Counted from the stretch's first letter, positions 1-13,300 are shown. The stretch is DNA of 64,000 nt from Cryptomeria japonica (GCF_030272615.1 NC_081414.1:767450153-767514152), one strand, 5' to 3'. Numbers and translations: made by a program. Notes: generated by a model not told the origin, from the sequence alone.

Positions 1-1867
1 GCTCATCAACACCCCTTCAATTCATCCTCACTTCAACCACAAACTCCTCTCATCTTCATCATCGATTCAGAATATGACTTCAGCCACGAATGGGGAACAT
101 TAGGAAAGAACCTGCAGCAGCTGCAATGTACTTCAAAAGAGATGCGAATCATATATGTTGGGCGCCGTTTTAAATCAATGACATCTGAGTTGCCTGTCAG
201 AATTCTGGCTTATACACCTGACAACTCCCAGACTTCCTCTTTCTGTCATAAATTATCTGCTATGTTTAACGCTAGAAGAAGCATCGCAGTTTTCCGGAGC
301 ACTGATCAATTAGAACAAAACGGCCTAAAATGCTTGTCAGCGTGGGAAGATATATCTTTTATATTGGATCGGGTGGACTTTCTCACAAACACTCCGAGAG
401 AGAGCAATATTGAATTGCTAAGAGAATTGCTGGTAACTGAAAAAACAGATTACCTGTTGCTCAAGGAGAATCTTCAGGTATTGTTTTCGACTAATTTTGT
501 TTTTAAAACTTAGTCTCACTTTAATTGTGATGGAAATGTTTGAGGGTAGCTAATTAGAGTAATAGAGAATAATAATTGCAGGTAAAGGTTGCCGATCTAC
601 AAGGAAAATTGATATTACTGCTCGTCACAGATCTTGATGAAAACCAAGTGATCGCCTCGGCCGTGAAAGAAATGTATCTGAAGATGCAAGAGAGCCATGA
701 CCATCTGCTCCAAGTTGTTTGGGTTCCAATTCCTTGGTATAACAATTCATCATGGGAGGAGTTTGAGAGAGCGGCTGCCAATGCTCCGTGGCCAGTGGTA
801 CCAAATCCATGGTTGATAAAGGAACGAATAAAATCTTTAATTGGAGAGTGGACGCAAATACCATGCATTTGTGTGGTGGACGAGAAGGGAAGGATTTCAA
901 ACAAAGATGCAATGGCGACGATAGACAGGTGGGGGGTAGAGGCGTACCCATTTTCTCAAGGTCGTGAAGAAGAACTGTGGAAGGCAGAGTGGGAGGAAAT
1001 CAAATTCAATTCTTTACCCACTGTGCAATTTGTCTTTCAAAATCTGGAGTTCCTCCCAAACAAGGTGAGTTTAAATCAAGTTTAACCCTTCTCTTAGCTA
1101 TGCTATAAATCTCACAATTTATTCTTACATGATGGCAAGATAATATAAATTTGAGGTTTTTGTGATAGGCGAAGGAGATGATGGATCGTGGAGCAATGAT
1201 GTTGATCTGCGTGGGTCCAGCTAAAGAGATGATGGAGCTCGCCCCCGACTTGAATTGTGCTTTGACAATGTTGGAAATGGAGTTGCAGGTCTTTTATGTT
1301 GCTCGCAGCGACATCAGTCCAAGTGATCATGATGATATGTGTTGGCAAAAGCTAAAACAAAATGAGTCGGAGATGTGTAGCATAGCAACCCTCTCCTCGT
1401 CTGATATATACAAATTTTGGAGGCGTGTTAAGCATTTGCAAAATGACTTAATAAATGGAATGGGAACAGATGAAAGGATAGTGAACGTGAGAAGAATGGT
1501 ATTGGGTCTTGCTAGTGCAGAGTATAAGAGGTGGGAGGGAATAAGAATATTGGTGGTGGATGGAAATGGTGAGATTGTAAGTGTGAAGGGAATGGAATTG
1601 GTGGAACTACTCTGTCACGGTGACGAAGATAGCAAGGAAAAATTGGTTGAGGACATAAAAAAGAAAGGAGTTGGAAAAAGTGTGGAGAGCAGATGGAGAG
1701 ATGGAATCATCCATCCTAAACATTATCCCCAACATCATCTCCTCAAACTACGGAATTCATATGGCATCCGTTGCAGTTTATGCGGTGAGCAAGGGTATCG
1801 AATATATCAATGCAATGTATGCGAAAAATATGGAATGTGTAGAGAATGCTCTGAGAGTAGTGTCTAA
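1..1867 (+). CDS. Sieve element occlusion (SEO/SEOR)-type protein, 3' part, spliced
   Basis: Frame 1 is open from the first base, so the 5' end probably lies outside the window. Exons are read as 1-477, 582-1064 and 1169-1867. Both introns have GT/AG borders and are phase 0. The product has a thioredoxin-like middle region with WVPIPW near 720-740, then a VVDEKGRISNKDAM segment and the W-G-V-x-A-Y-P-F-S stretch near 930-955. A Cys-rich tail near 1765-1860 (CSLCGEQGYRIYQCNVCEKYG) ends at TAA 1865-1867. This order matches plant SEO proteins, which form the filamentous P-protein of phloem sieve elements. The classic C-terminal SEO motif is changed here, with CxxC pairs spread over about 25 residues. 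The part before residue ~50 is not recognisable, so an additional upstream exon or a shortened N-terminus is possible. The family call is from residue patterns only. The gene has no in-frame stop or frameshift in the visible part, so it may be functional. Confidence 0.8.
478..581 (+). other. Intron of the SEO-type gene
   Basis: CAG|GTA donor at 477/478 and TTGCAG acceptor ending at 581. The reading frame is phase 0 on both sides and the sequence is AT-rich. Joining removes the stops that close the upstream open frame at 511-513. Confidence 0.8.
1065..1168 (+). other. Intron of the SEO-type gene
   Basis: AAG|GTGAGT donor at 1064/1065 and GATAG acceptor ending at 1168, phase 0. It is AT-rich with in-frame stops. 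The downstream exon resumes with Ala-Lys-Glu-Met-Met. Confidence 0.8.
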
Positions 1868-4717
1868 ATGAAAGCACTGTCATCTTTCAATTATATTTAC
1901 ACAATATTACTCTTGTTAAAGTTATGTGGTCAATTCCCTCAATACTTTATTTGAAATTGTTTTAAAATATTTATGGACGGCGGTTAAATTTAAATTTTAT
2001 AAAATTTCAATCTTTTATTCATTTCTTTTATATAAAAATTAAAATATGTATTATAAAAAGTATTTTAGAAAGATTGTAAGGGAAAAAGAGGATTAAATTT
2101 TTAAAAAATTGATTTAGTGTAAAAATATTTTTTGATATATAATTTTTTTAAAGCATAAAAAATTGTTTATATCAATTTAATTTAAATATTGAAATGTTAT
2201 ATTTTTGGTATAAATTAACGTTACAAATATTAATAAAAACAATTATTTTAATATTGATAAATTAAAAAATTTGATAAAAAGAAAATTTGAAATATTAAAA
2301 TTATTTATATGAATTAACAATATGATTTTTAATAAGAATATTTATTTATTTAAATATAGGTAAATGAAAAAAATTATTAAAAATATATTTAATATTTTTA
2401 ATTAAAAATGAAATTTTATATATTAGATTTTAGGTAAATTTTTACAATTTAAGATATTTTAATATAAAATAATATTGATTTTTTTAATTAAAATGAATGT
2501 TAAAGTTACTTTTATAATAACTTTAGTGCATTTAAAATGCTTTTTTGAAATCCTAATACAAGATATCTTGATAAGGATGTTTGAATAATAAATGACACAA
2601 GATTTACAAGCTTGATGGCCCATCCCAATCCTAATAAATATTAACCTAATAATGTATTTTTTTTTAATTTTTTTTTTTTATCATGGGCTTTCTTAATATG
2701 CATAAATGATTATGTATACTTACTTTGAGAGAGATGATATTGCATCTTACATGTTTCTAAAGTGCAAATAATTTGGTCTTAACCATGTTAGTAACACAAT
2801 ACAATACTGTGTGAATTAATGAGTTTTATTTAGTTCAATTATTATTTGTTGCATGGAACGATAAAAAGCTCAATGTTGTCCAATTACTTGATTTAGAAAA
2901 AATATCCTAATGGGAAAGTCATTATCTTAGAAAGCCTCTTAGAAGTTTATGATAATTAGTCAACGCTTGTAAGTTTTCTTGCTGTGCCTAAAAATTGCAA
3001 TTATTTTTTCAGTCAATAGGCTATATATGGTAGGGCAATGCCCAAAAATTTTTAGTATCCTCACACTTATAAGATTTCTCATCACGCTTAAAAAATGGAA
3101 TTATTTTTTTCATTGAAAAGTTTGGAAATATTTTTCTTGCGTTGGCATTGTTTTTAATTCCTATTTTTCAAAGATATGGTGAAGAGCTTGAAAGATATTA
3201 GTGGTTCAAAACATTGTAGCATGTCTCTGTTGTAACATGCAACAACCTACACAAATTTGAAATAACAACTTTTACATCTTTGTAGCAAAAAAATGAGGAA
3301 AAAACACATTTTTTTTAATGTCAATAACTGAAAGGAAACTTGTTCTTAATTGAAATCTAGAATTTAACATAGATCTATGCTATGAGAAAAAAATAGTAGA
3401 TATGAATGTAACTTTAACATTTCAATTTAAATGAAAAGAGAGGTTTAGTAAATACATTTTTCTAGATGCCACAATTTTGAATTTTCATAACTTTATCAAT
3501 AGACCAATGAGGAGGGAAAGTATCATCAACGCGCTTTTCCACCCAACCACAGACTTACTAGTCCCCCATGCCATATCCGATTGGATTGGCCCGACCCTTC
3601 GCAGGGAGGTAACGAAAAGTCTAACTCATGCCATCTGAACTAGAGGGTAATCCTACAGAGATGCCTAGTCGGTCACCCACTATAGGCTACCCCTAACTAG
3701 TATGACCTCTGATTGGATTGTGTATCTGGATTAACAAACTGGTTGACACTTATAGAAGTAACATCACCTTGACTGAGGGTTTCTATGTCATTGCAAACAT
3801 GCTAATTCATGAAGTCAATTGTTCATCATCTTGCTAGGTTGAATTGAATTCCTGAAGGTAACTAAGTCCTCATGTATGTCTCTATGCTGCTGCATTCTGA
3901 CTCTATGAGGCTCATTAGCTGTCATTTATGTTTGGACCCAATTTCACATACTAGTCAACAAACTTGAGGTGACTTATACTCTTATGGTGTGTAACCCATC
4001 TTTTGTCAAAACCCTAGATTAATTTAATACAAAGTCATACTTGTGCCCTTGAGCTAGCAACCTGCTTTCTCACGAATATGACAATCGAATAGTTCATATT
4101 TCACACAGTCTTAATGTCGTTTACACAAGAGAAGTAGCCCATACTCGGCCTTCATTAACTTAGTGTGAAAAAGATGAGATAAACAACAGGCTGTTATCTC
4201 CTTCATCAACTTTAGCTTCTATGTTCTATATGTATTATGAGCATTCATGTTGCTACTGTATTGTGTAGTGAAACTATAAATTTTTGTATGAATGACAAAC
4301 TTCATTAGGAAGTAGTGAAGCTATGTATTACTATACATACAACTATCTGCATTAAGTAGTGTTATAAGATCCCTTGTCTATCAAATCTTTTTGCACTATG
4401 AAAGGTTTGCTAAATGTTTAAGTGCACCTGAAGTATTTCTATGCCCAACTACATTAATGAGTACTGGAATACTAATCTTGCTTGTCATTTCTTTCCAAAT
4501 TGAAGATAATTTAGCCATCTTGATAGATGCTCTAGTATGAGCACCTCCTTGGCCCAAAGGTTTCCAAATAGTTGCAATCACACATAAGCCTGAAATCAAA
4601 GTTCCACCCTTCTCTGCCGCAACTTAAGGTTCTCGGGCATAGGTTTGTTTTTGGGTTTTAAGTTTTTGGTTGATCATTATCACAACCAGTTAGTGACCAA
4701 TTTCCACTCATGAACAA
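1868..4717. other. AT-rich intergenic stretch, little recognisable
   Basis: After the SEO stop the DNA is very AT-rich to about 3500, with long A/T runs and no credible gene. A more GC-balanced patch lies at about 3510-3730. A minus-strand open frame at 4396-4620 (about 75 codons, ending in a TAG near 4394) reads like an exon or pseudo-exon and contains IWKPLGQGGAHTRASIKMAK. I cannot assign it to a family. It may be a captured gene fragment or part of an old element. Confidence 0.5.
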
Positions 4718-6071
4718 TGTTAGCAACAAGGCAAAAAACTGAGAGGGGGGGGGGGTGAATTAGTTTTCTCACAAAATTTACTTAACTCAAACATAATTTC
4801 AGATTTAATAATTAATAGTGAACGCACAAATCAACTCCACATCAATAACACACATAACACCAAGATTTTTGATGTGGAAAACCAAGTTAAGGAAAAAACC
4901 ATGGTGGGAACCTACCCACAATATGACGATACCCTGTTAGAAGTATATGAAATATTACAATGGGGAATGCACATGCATTCAAGCACATTGCTCAAAACAC
5001 ATAACAAGAAGGGCTACAACCCTTGGGAAGACTCACCGTCTTACGAAAACATTCAGATCACATCCAGAAGATCATGAACTGATAAAATAGCATCTCTTCA
5101 TGTCTGGTTATAGTTCTAGTTAAGCACACAATCTGATCTTCTCTGCCACACTTCTTCACACTTTTGAAAGATCAAAATATTTGCTCCCACACTTATTTGA
5201 TCACACACATTCAAATACACTCATAGATACCACACAGATACACCTCTCATATGATTATTACATATATTATACAAATCATCAACCTATATTTCAAGGTCGT
5301 CTCAACACACATCATAAATAACAAAGCTATAACCATATACACTACAACATAACATGCAGATCAAAACAATGTCAACTAAGACATAGTATGGACCTAAATC
5401 AATCACCTCGAACACGCAACACCTTCAAGAATTATGCCTCGAACATCCACAACATGCTAAAACGACCAAGAACATGAAGAAGACTACCAGATCAAAGAAG
5501 ATCATCAAATAATGCACACAACGATCAATTCAAACCATCAACATGGATAGGACATGATCTAGAAACATCCATAAGCATCATGAATTACACCAACAACAAC
5601 CGCAACATAAGCACTTACTAGAATCTCCATCATCATTATATCGAACCTCAAGAACATCAACTATACTGACTATCAAATTGAAAGATTCACTTGCGAACCT
5701 CCAAATCACAAACCATTTGAACTAAGGACACACTAGAATGTCCCAAACACTCTGCCAAATCCACAAACCAAGATATTGCAATGCGAAGCAATGCAGAGCA
5801 AAATCTAGAACATTGAACAACACTGGACAACAAAAAAACCAATTGCAATATTGGATCTCATAACTCGATCATATCATCATGTGAACCTATGAAACTTTAG
5901 CTGAATCAACTAGAGAAACTTATCTCAAAACCCTTTAATCCGCAATAACTCATTTGTAACACATTGGCCAAACCAACTCATTTAATCCGACTGCAACACT
6001 AGAACACACAAGAATATGTTGACATCAATGATAACACATCATTCCAACAAACTTATCACCAATATCCAACA
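4718..6071 (-). repeat. 3' LTR of element A' (1354 bp)
   Basis: On the minus strand it begins TGTTGGATATTGG at 6071 and ends GCTAACA at 4718. It carries a C-run followed by CTCAGTTTT near its end. The same start, same end context and similar length are found in the LTR at 7285-8662 (1378 bp), so both are one family. The neighbouring purine tract fixes the orientation. Confidence 0.75.
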
Positions 6072-6412
6072 ATCTCCCCCTTTGGAATTGATGGCAACAT
6101 ATGAATGCGAAAAAAACAATCAATGCAAACAAAGAATTCAACTACCAACAATCTCCCCATAACTCTCAACAATCTCCCCCTGAGATCTAGCACATGATAT
6201 GGTAGTTTTTCAGATGATTCTCTCCCCCTTTGACATCAATACAAAAGGCACATATGCAAATCATGATTCTCTCACCCTTAAAACTAACTCACAAATCTAA
6301 GCATCTAAACCACAATAGTGACTACTCCCCTTGAGTAGCAGCCTCACTCATCAATATCCAAATCACAAGATATCTCTATGAAATCCATCAGACTGATGCA
6401 ACTCCATTCATC

Positions 6413-7284
6413 TTAGTTCTCATCAGGAGGGGCAATTACCCCTAGCTTCTCCCTGAGATACTCAAAAGTATCTTTAGGGAAAGGCTTCGTGAAGATATCT
6501 ACAATTTATTCCTTTGTAGATACATACTCCAATTTGACTCCCTTCTCATTCACCTTTTCTCTCAAGAAATGAAACTTGATTGATATATGCTTAGTTTTTG
6601 AATGCAATACCAGATTCTTAGAAATGTTGATAGCACTTGAATTATCACAGTATATAGCAGTAGGCTCATAAAAAACAACTTTGATATCCTTCAACATCTG
6701 CTTCATCAACATCACTTGATTACAATTGCTAGTAGCAACAATGTATTCAGCTTCTACAGTGGATAAAGAAATTGCATTCTGCTTCTTACTCATCCATGAA
6801 ACTAACTTCTTACCCCAAAAAAATGCACCACCACTAATACTTTTATAGTCATCAACATAACCTACCCAATCAACATCAGTAAAAACACTCAAAGTAAAGT
6901 CATCATTTTAGGATACCACAAGCCAAAATCAACAATCCCTTTCGAATATTTGAATATTCTTTTCACAGTTACAACATGAGATTCCTTAGGATCAACTTGA
7001 AATCTAGCAACAAGACATACAACATTCATAATACCTGGTCTAGTCTGAGTCAAATATAACAATCCACCAATCATAGATCTGTATCTAGTCTAATTTGCTT
7101 TCAGAGAATCATAATATTTTTTCAATTTACATCTGATTATCATAGGAGTACCAACTAGCTTTGAATCATCTAAACCAAACTTCTTCAACAATTTCTTCAC
7201 ATACTTGGACTGAGATATAAAAATACCTTTATCCAACTGAGTAATTTGCAATCCCAAAAATAATTTCATTTCACCAATCATAGA
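6413..7284 (-). pseudogene. Copia reverse transcriptase/RNase H remnant of A'
   Basis: Three minus-strand segments give the C-terminal half of a copia polyprotein. The first, 7281-7090, has GEMKLFLGLQI followed by SQSKYVKKLLKKFG. The second, 7074-6889, has GGLLYLTQTRPGIMNVV. The third, 6892-6413, is RNase H with SLSTVEAEYI, IYCDNSSAI and the KTKHI-x-IKFHFLRE block, ending VIAPPDEN before a stop at 6415-6413. An in-frame TAA at about 6506, where copia elements usually read Glu-Gln-Ile-x-Asp, is one C-to-T change from CAA. The catalytic YVDD part is absent because the copy is cut at 7284. It is not functional. Confidence 0.85.
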
Positions 7285-8662
7285 TGTTGGATATTGTTGC
7301 TGCTAGGATATGTTGTTGTCATTGATGTCAACATATTCCTATGATTTATTACTTTGACAATTGTAGATTGGTTTATTGGGATCATGGTTTCATGTATGGA
7401 GTATTTCTAGTATCATTATATTCTTCTGTATTAATTTTGGTGATCCATAAAGCTTAATTGATCATATCATATGATTTGGTTTGTAGTTTATTTTTCTAAT
7501 CTATGATTTGCAAAGTTTAGTATTTCCTCTGGTATATTCCGGTTGATCAGATCTTGAGCTAAGTTTTTGGGAGATTGTTTGGGATCCGATCTTGTGTATC
7601 TTCATTTCAGATGGTTCGTGATTTGGTGCTCTACAAGCTATCTTTTATTCATGACAGTTGTTGTTGTTTAGGTGTTCTTGAGGTTCAGATGTTGATCGAT
7701 GAAGTTTTGATAAGTGGTGTTGGTACAACTATTACTAATAATTCTAATGTGATTGCTGGTGTTTCCTAATTGTGTCCTATTTGTTTTGATGATCCACATT
7801 GATCATTGTGTGAGTTCTTGGTGATTTTGTTGAATCAATGATGTTCTTTATGTTATGCGGTTTTTTTGGTGTAGCGCGTTGCAGTTGATCTTGGCGTGAT
7901 TACCGGTGGTGATGAGCATTTGGATATTTAATTTAAGTCCATATTATATCATGTATATCATTATATTGGTCCGATGGTCGATATTTGTAATTGTAAGTTG
8001 AGGGTTTAGCTGACCTTGTTGTCAAGGTTGATGAAATGTATAAATAGGTGATATATTCAGGAAATTTAGGTATCAAGGTTGTGTCTGCATTATCAGAGAG
8101 TGATATATGTGTGAACAAGGATTCATCTTTCGGTGTGGTGTATTGAGAAGAGATTGGTGTTACAGAGTAGACATACGTGCTTAACCGAAATTGTCATCAG
8201 GCATTAGCAAATGTTATTATTGCAACTCATTTGATTCTGGATTGTTGTTTGAACATCTTGTAAGTCAGTGAGGCTTTCTTGTAAGTCAATGAGACTTTCT
8301 TGCAAGTCAATGAGACTTCCTTGTAAGTCAGTGAGAATTCTCTGAGGGTTGTATCCATTCGGGTTATTGTGTCTTGAGTTGTAAACTCTAGGCAGTGTGC
8401 CTGAATGTTGGTGCATTCCCCATTGCAATATTTACACATACTATTGCAGAGTATCATCTTATTGTGGGTAGATTCCCACCATTGTTTTTCCCTTAACTGA
8501 TTTTTCCACATCAAAATATTGGTGTTGTGTGTTGTGATATTAATTTTTCTGTCTTTGTTTTTGTTGCAGCTTATCAGATTTGTAATTGTAGATGAGTTTG
8601 TTAATCCGGTGAAAACTGATTCACCCCCCCATCTCAGTTTTCCTTCATTATTGTTGCCAACA
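7285..8662 (+). repeat. 5' LTR of element A (1378 bp)
   Basis: Starts TGTTGGATATTG and ends GTTGCCAACA, with TG...CA ends inside a TGTTG/CAACA inverted repeat. A primer-binding site and a gag start follow directly, which identifies it as a 5' LTR on the plus strand. Near the end is a C-run followed by ATCTCAGTTTTCC, shared with the A' LTR. Confidence 0.8.
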
Positions 8663-8664
8663 AT

Positions 8665-8674
8665 TGGTATCAAA
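8665..8674 (+). other. Primer-binding site of element A
   Basis: TGGTATCAAA lies two bases after the LTR end. Copia elements use the 3' end of initiator Met tRNA, normally giving TGGTATCAGAGC. Here the match is shortened or mutated. Confidence 0.7.
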
Positions 8675-8716
8675 TATTAATCCTCTGAAGAAGCTTAACC
8701 ACTTGAGGAGATTCAG

Positions 8717-9157
8717 ATGGAAACAAGAAGTGGAAGTGTTATCTTTAAGAAGGAGAGTCTGAGATTTGATGGAAGTAACTATGCTATATGGAAGAATCGG
8801 ATGGAGGTGCACTTGAGATGTCTTGGAGAGGATTATTGGAAGATCACTAAGAATGCCTATTATGTTCTCCCGAATGGACCAGTTACTCCTAATGAGATCA
8901 AGGAAGATAAAAACAACATTAGAGCAAAGGAAGCATTACTGAGTGCCCTGGATGATTAAGAAATGACAAATATAATGGGACTTTAGACTGCACATGAGAT
9001 CTGGGAGAAGCTTGAAACCTTGTATGAAGGAGATAAACAAGTCAAATTTGCTAAGTTGCAGAGTTTGAAATGGAAGTATGAGATGTTGAGGATGGGAGAA
9101 GATGAGAACACAAATTCCTTTATGGCTAAGGTGAATGAAATTGTCCTAGGTATCAGA
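8717..9157 (+). pseudogene. Copia gag (UBN2-type), 5' part, of element A
   Basis: ATG at 8717 opens a frame with FDGSNYAIWKNRMEVHL, the typical start of copia gag, and then an in-frame TAA at 8957-8959. The frame continues as HEIWEKLETLYEGD and KVNEIVLGIR up to 9157, where element B is inserted. The next codons of the same protein are found at 47494. One more stop lies near 8984. It is not functional. Confidence 0.85.
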
Positions 9158-9173
9158 TGTTACTACTTATTAT
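9158..9173 (+). repeat. First 16 bp of the 5' LTR of element B
   Basis: TGTTACTACTTATTAT equals the first bases of the 3' LTR at 46308. The remainder of this LTR resumes at 39518 after the nested element D. Confidence 0.85.
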
Positions 9174-9203
9174 GGGTATGTGCAGGATCATGGTGTGCCA
9201 AAA
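9174..9203 (+). repeat. Left terminal inverted repeat of element D
   Basis: Thirty bases with the core GTGCAGGATCATGG and GCCAAAA. It matches the right end at 23 of 30 positions. Confidence 0.7.
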
Positions 9204-10044
9204 CAGGCCCTTAAGTGGCAATAAAATTTCAGAAAAATCAGAGTTATGCAACTTGACATGAAAATTTGAATAAGTTGTGAACATTATTTTTAAAATATGT
9301 AAGAAGAGAATATATAGAAAATTGAATGTAGTTTCTAAGCTACTAGTTATTTTTTGGAAAAAAAAAATCCTATTTGATGAAAATTTCAAATTTCAATGCA
9401 GTGGTACTAAAATTTCAGGAAAAAAATAAGAAGTAGATGTATGTCTAACCACCCTAACCACAATCAAATATTAATATTTTTTTATAATATTTATAATATA
9501 AGTATTAGACTCATGTCCAGATGTGACACATTTTTTTTTTTTTTTTTTTATGAATTAAATAATTATTTATGATTTTTTTACTACAACTTTTCAGAAATTC
9601 GGAAACTCCTACGTCTGACCACCTTAACTTGGTCAAAACCCTATGAATTTTTAAATTTTTTTTTTTTCCCTATAGTAGACGAAGCATAGGATGTGACGCA
9701 TGTTTTGGTTTCAAAAAATGTTATACTGTTTGAAAGTTATGAGTGTTTTTCAATCAGTATATCAATTAGGACTATTGTCAGAATTCAATTAGAAAATAAA
9801 TAATAATCATTTACTAAAGTTGAAATAAGACAAGCCTTATATTGTTGGAAAGCTGGGAACGTCCTTAAAAAACCCTTTTCGTTTTATCAATTTTGGCTAA
9901 AAAAAAGTCGCTAGCCACTAGTGTAAAGTCTGGAAAATCAAGGAATACTGAAAAACACATTTTTTCAGTTGACTTTCTAGGCTTGTCACTTCCAAGCCTA
10001 ATACCAAAGCATTCCCGAGCCGAAATTTGAAATTTGAAAATTTG
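9204..10044. other. Left subterminal region of element D, no gene
   Basis: AT-rich sequence with poly-A/T runs at 9355-9370, 9530-9550 and 9655-9668. No coding signal was found. Confidence 0.5.
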
Positions 10045-10225
10045 AGTACAAAAATCAGATATCGGATAAAATTGGATATCGGATTTTATCCGATATCCGA
10101 TTTTTGTACAAAAATTTGTGGTCCCCAAAGAATTTTCCTTTGCTGCCATTTATGAAGTAAACTACCACATGGCAGAAATCCGATATCCGATTAAATCGGA
10201 TATCGGATTTTATTGGTCATATTTT
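10045..10225 (+). repeat. Left arm of an internal inverted repeat, with ATCGGATATC motifs
   Basis: Contains several copies of ATCGGATATC/GATATCCGAT, then GTGGTCCCC, a CCATTTATGAA-x-TAAACT block and CACATGGCA. The same blocks occur in reverse order and opposite strand at 20735-20878. The two arms enclose the satellite region and element E. Confidence 0.75.
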
Positions 10226-10287
<62 letters not shown>

Positions 10288-10362
10288 GGGAGAGAGAGAG
10301 AGAGGAGAGGAAGAGAGGGAGAGAGAGAGAGAGGGAGGGAGAGAGGTAGAGAGAGAGAGAGA
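10226..10362 (+). repeat. (GA)n microsatellite
   Basis: Almost pure GA with a few GGGA interruptions. It mirrors the (CT)n run at 20609-20734 on the other side of the satellite array. Confidence 0.95.
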
Positions 10363-13300
10363 CCATAGGACCCCTTAGGACATAATATGACCCCTTAGGA
10401 CACAATATGACCCAAAGCGATCCAATATGGTGTCATTAGGGGTCATATGGTGTCCTAAGAGGTCATAAGGGTTCATGGGACACCATATGACCCCTATGGA
10501 CTACATATGACCCCTAACGACACCATCGGACCCCTTAAGACACCCAATCATGTCATTAGGGGTCATATTGTGTCCTACGACCCCGTAAGACACAATATGA
10601 CCCCTAATGTTATGATTTGGTGTCTTAAGGGGTCGATTGGTGTTGTTAGGGGTCATATGGTGTCCAGTGACACCATAAGACCCCTTAAGACACCAAATTG
10701 TGTTGTTAGGGGTCATATTGTGTCCTACAACCCTGTAAGACATAATATGATCCCTAACGACATAATTTGGTGTCTTAAGGGGTCCTATGGTGTCATATGG
10801 TGTCCCATGAACCCTTATGACCTCTTAGGACACCATATAACCCCTAGTGACACCATATTGGGTTGCTTTAGGTCATATTGTGTCCTAAGGGGTCATATTG
10901 TGTCTTAAGGGGTCCTATGGTGTCCCAAGACACCATATAACCCCTAACGACACCAAATCATGTTGTTAGCGGTCATATTGTGTCCTCCGACAAGACACAA
11001 TATGACCCCTAATGACATGATTTGGTGTCTTAAGGGGTCCTATGGTGTCGTTAGGGGTCATATTTACACCATAGGACCCCTTAAGACATAATATGACCCC
11101 TTAGGACACAACAATATGGTGTCATTAGGGGTCATATGGTGTCCTAAGAGGTCATAAGGGTTCATGGGATACCATATGACCCCTATGGACACCATATGAC
11201 CCCTAACGACACCATAGGACCCCTTAAGACACAAAATCATGTCGTTAGGGGTCATATTGTGTCCTACGACCCCGTAAGACACAATATGACCCCTAATGTT
11301 ATGATTTGGTGTCTTAAGGGGTCCTAAGGTGTCATATGGTGTCCCATGACCTCTTAGGACACCATATGACCCCTAATGACACCATATTGGGTTGCTTTGG
11401 GTCATATTGTGTTATTAGGGGTCATATTGTGTCTTAAGGGGTCCTATGGTTTCCCAAGACACCATATGACCCCTATGGACACCATATGACCCCTAATGAC
11501 ACCAAATCATGTCGTTAGGGGTCATATTGTGTCCTACAACCCTGTAAGACATAATATGACCCCTAATGACATGATTTGGTGTCTTAAGGGGTCCTATGGT
11601 GTCGTTAGGGGTCATATGGTGTCTTGTGACACCATAGGACCCCTTAAGACACCAAATCATGTCGTTAGGGGTCATATTTACACCATAGGACCCCTTAAGA
11701 CACAATATGACCCCTTAGGACACAACAATATGGTGTCATTAGGGGTCATATGGTTTCCTAAGAGGTCATAAGGGTTCATGGGATACCATATGACCCCTAT
11801 GGACACCATATGACCCCTAACGACACCATAGGACCCCTTAAGACACCAAATCATGTTGTTAGGGGTCATATTGTGTCCTACGACTCCGTAAGATAAAATA
11901 TGACCCCTAATGTTATGATTTGGTGTCTTAAGGGGTCCTATGGTGTCATATGGTGTCCCATGAATCCTTATGACCTCTTAGGACACCATATGACCCCTAG
12001 CGACACCATATTGGGTCGCTTTGGGTCATATTGTGTCCTAAGGGGTCATATTATGTCTTAAGGGGTCCTATGGTGTCCCAAGACACCATATGACCCCTAT
12101 GGACACCATATGACCCCTAACGATAGGAAATCATGTCGTTAGGGGTCATATTGTGTCCTATGACCCCGTAAGACACAATATGACCCCTAATGACATGATT
12201 TGGTGTCTTAAGGGGTCCTATGGTGTTGTTAGGGGTCATATGGTGTCTTGTGACACCATAGGACTCCTTAAGACACCAAATCATGTCATTAGGGGTCATA
12301 TTTACACCATAAGACCCCTTAAGACACAATATGACCCCTTAGGACACAACAATATGGTGTCATTAGGGGTCATATGGTGTCCTAAGAGGTCATAAGGGTT
12401 CATGGGACACCATATGACCCCTATGGACTACATATGACCCCTTAAGACACCAAATCATGTCGTTAGGGGTCATATTGTGTCCTATGACCCTGTAAGACAC
12501 AATATGACCCCTAATGTTATGATTTGGTGTCTTAAGGGGTCCTATGGTGTTATATGGTGTCCCATGAACTCTTATGACCTCGTATGACACCATATGACCC
12601 CTAGTGACACCATATTGGGTCGCTTTGGGTTATATTGTGTCACTAGGGGTCATATTGTACCTTAAGGGCTCCTATGGTGTCCCAAGAGACCATATGACCC
12701 CTATGGACACCATATGACGCCTAATGACACCAAATCATGTCATTAGGAGTCATATTGTGTCCTACGACCCCATAAGACACAATATGATCCCTAATGACAT
12801 GATTTGGTGTCTTAAGGGGTCCTATGGTGTCGTTAGGGGTCATATGGTGTCTTGTGACACCATAGGACCCCTTAAGACACCAAATCATGTTGTTAGGGGT
12901 CATATTTACACCATAGGACCCCTTAAAATACAATATGACCCCTTAGGACACAAGAATATGGTGTCATTAGGGGTCATATGGTGTCCTAAGATGTCATAAG
13001 GGTTCATGGGACACCATATGACCCCTATGGACACCATATGACCCCTAACAACACCATAGGACCCCTTAAGACACCAAATCATGTCGTTAGGGGTCATATT
13101 GTGTCCTACGACCTTGTAAGACACAATATGACCCCTAATGTTATGATTTGGTGTCTTAAGGGGTCCTATGGTGTCATATGGTGTCCCATGAACCCTTATC
13201 ACCTCTTAGGACACCATATGACCCCTAGTGACACCATATTGGGTTGCTTTGGGTCATATTGTGTCATTAGGGGTCATATTGTGTGTTAAGGGGTCCTATG

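Larger units (their letters stand above)
4718..7284 (-). mobile_element. Copia element A' (minus), 3' end: RT/RNase H remnant plus 3' LTR
   Basis: Read on the minus strand, this is the end of a Ty1/copia element: reverse transcriptase and RNase H remnant (7284-6413), a short untranslated part, a purine-rich tract next to the LTR at about 6072-6085 and one LTR (6071-4718). The 5' part is missing at 7284, where the plus-strand LTR of element A starts. The simplest reading is that A inserted into A', but the far flank needed to prove this lies beyond the window. Confidence 0.75.

Noticed and set aside
8665-8674. tRNA-like sequence after LTRs
   Set aside because: Only the 3'-end complement of Met tRNA is present. 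It is a primer-binding site, not a tRNA gene.
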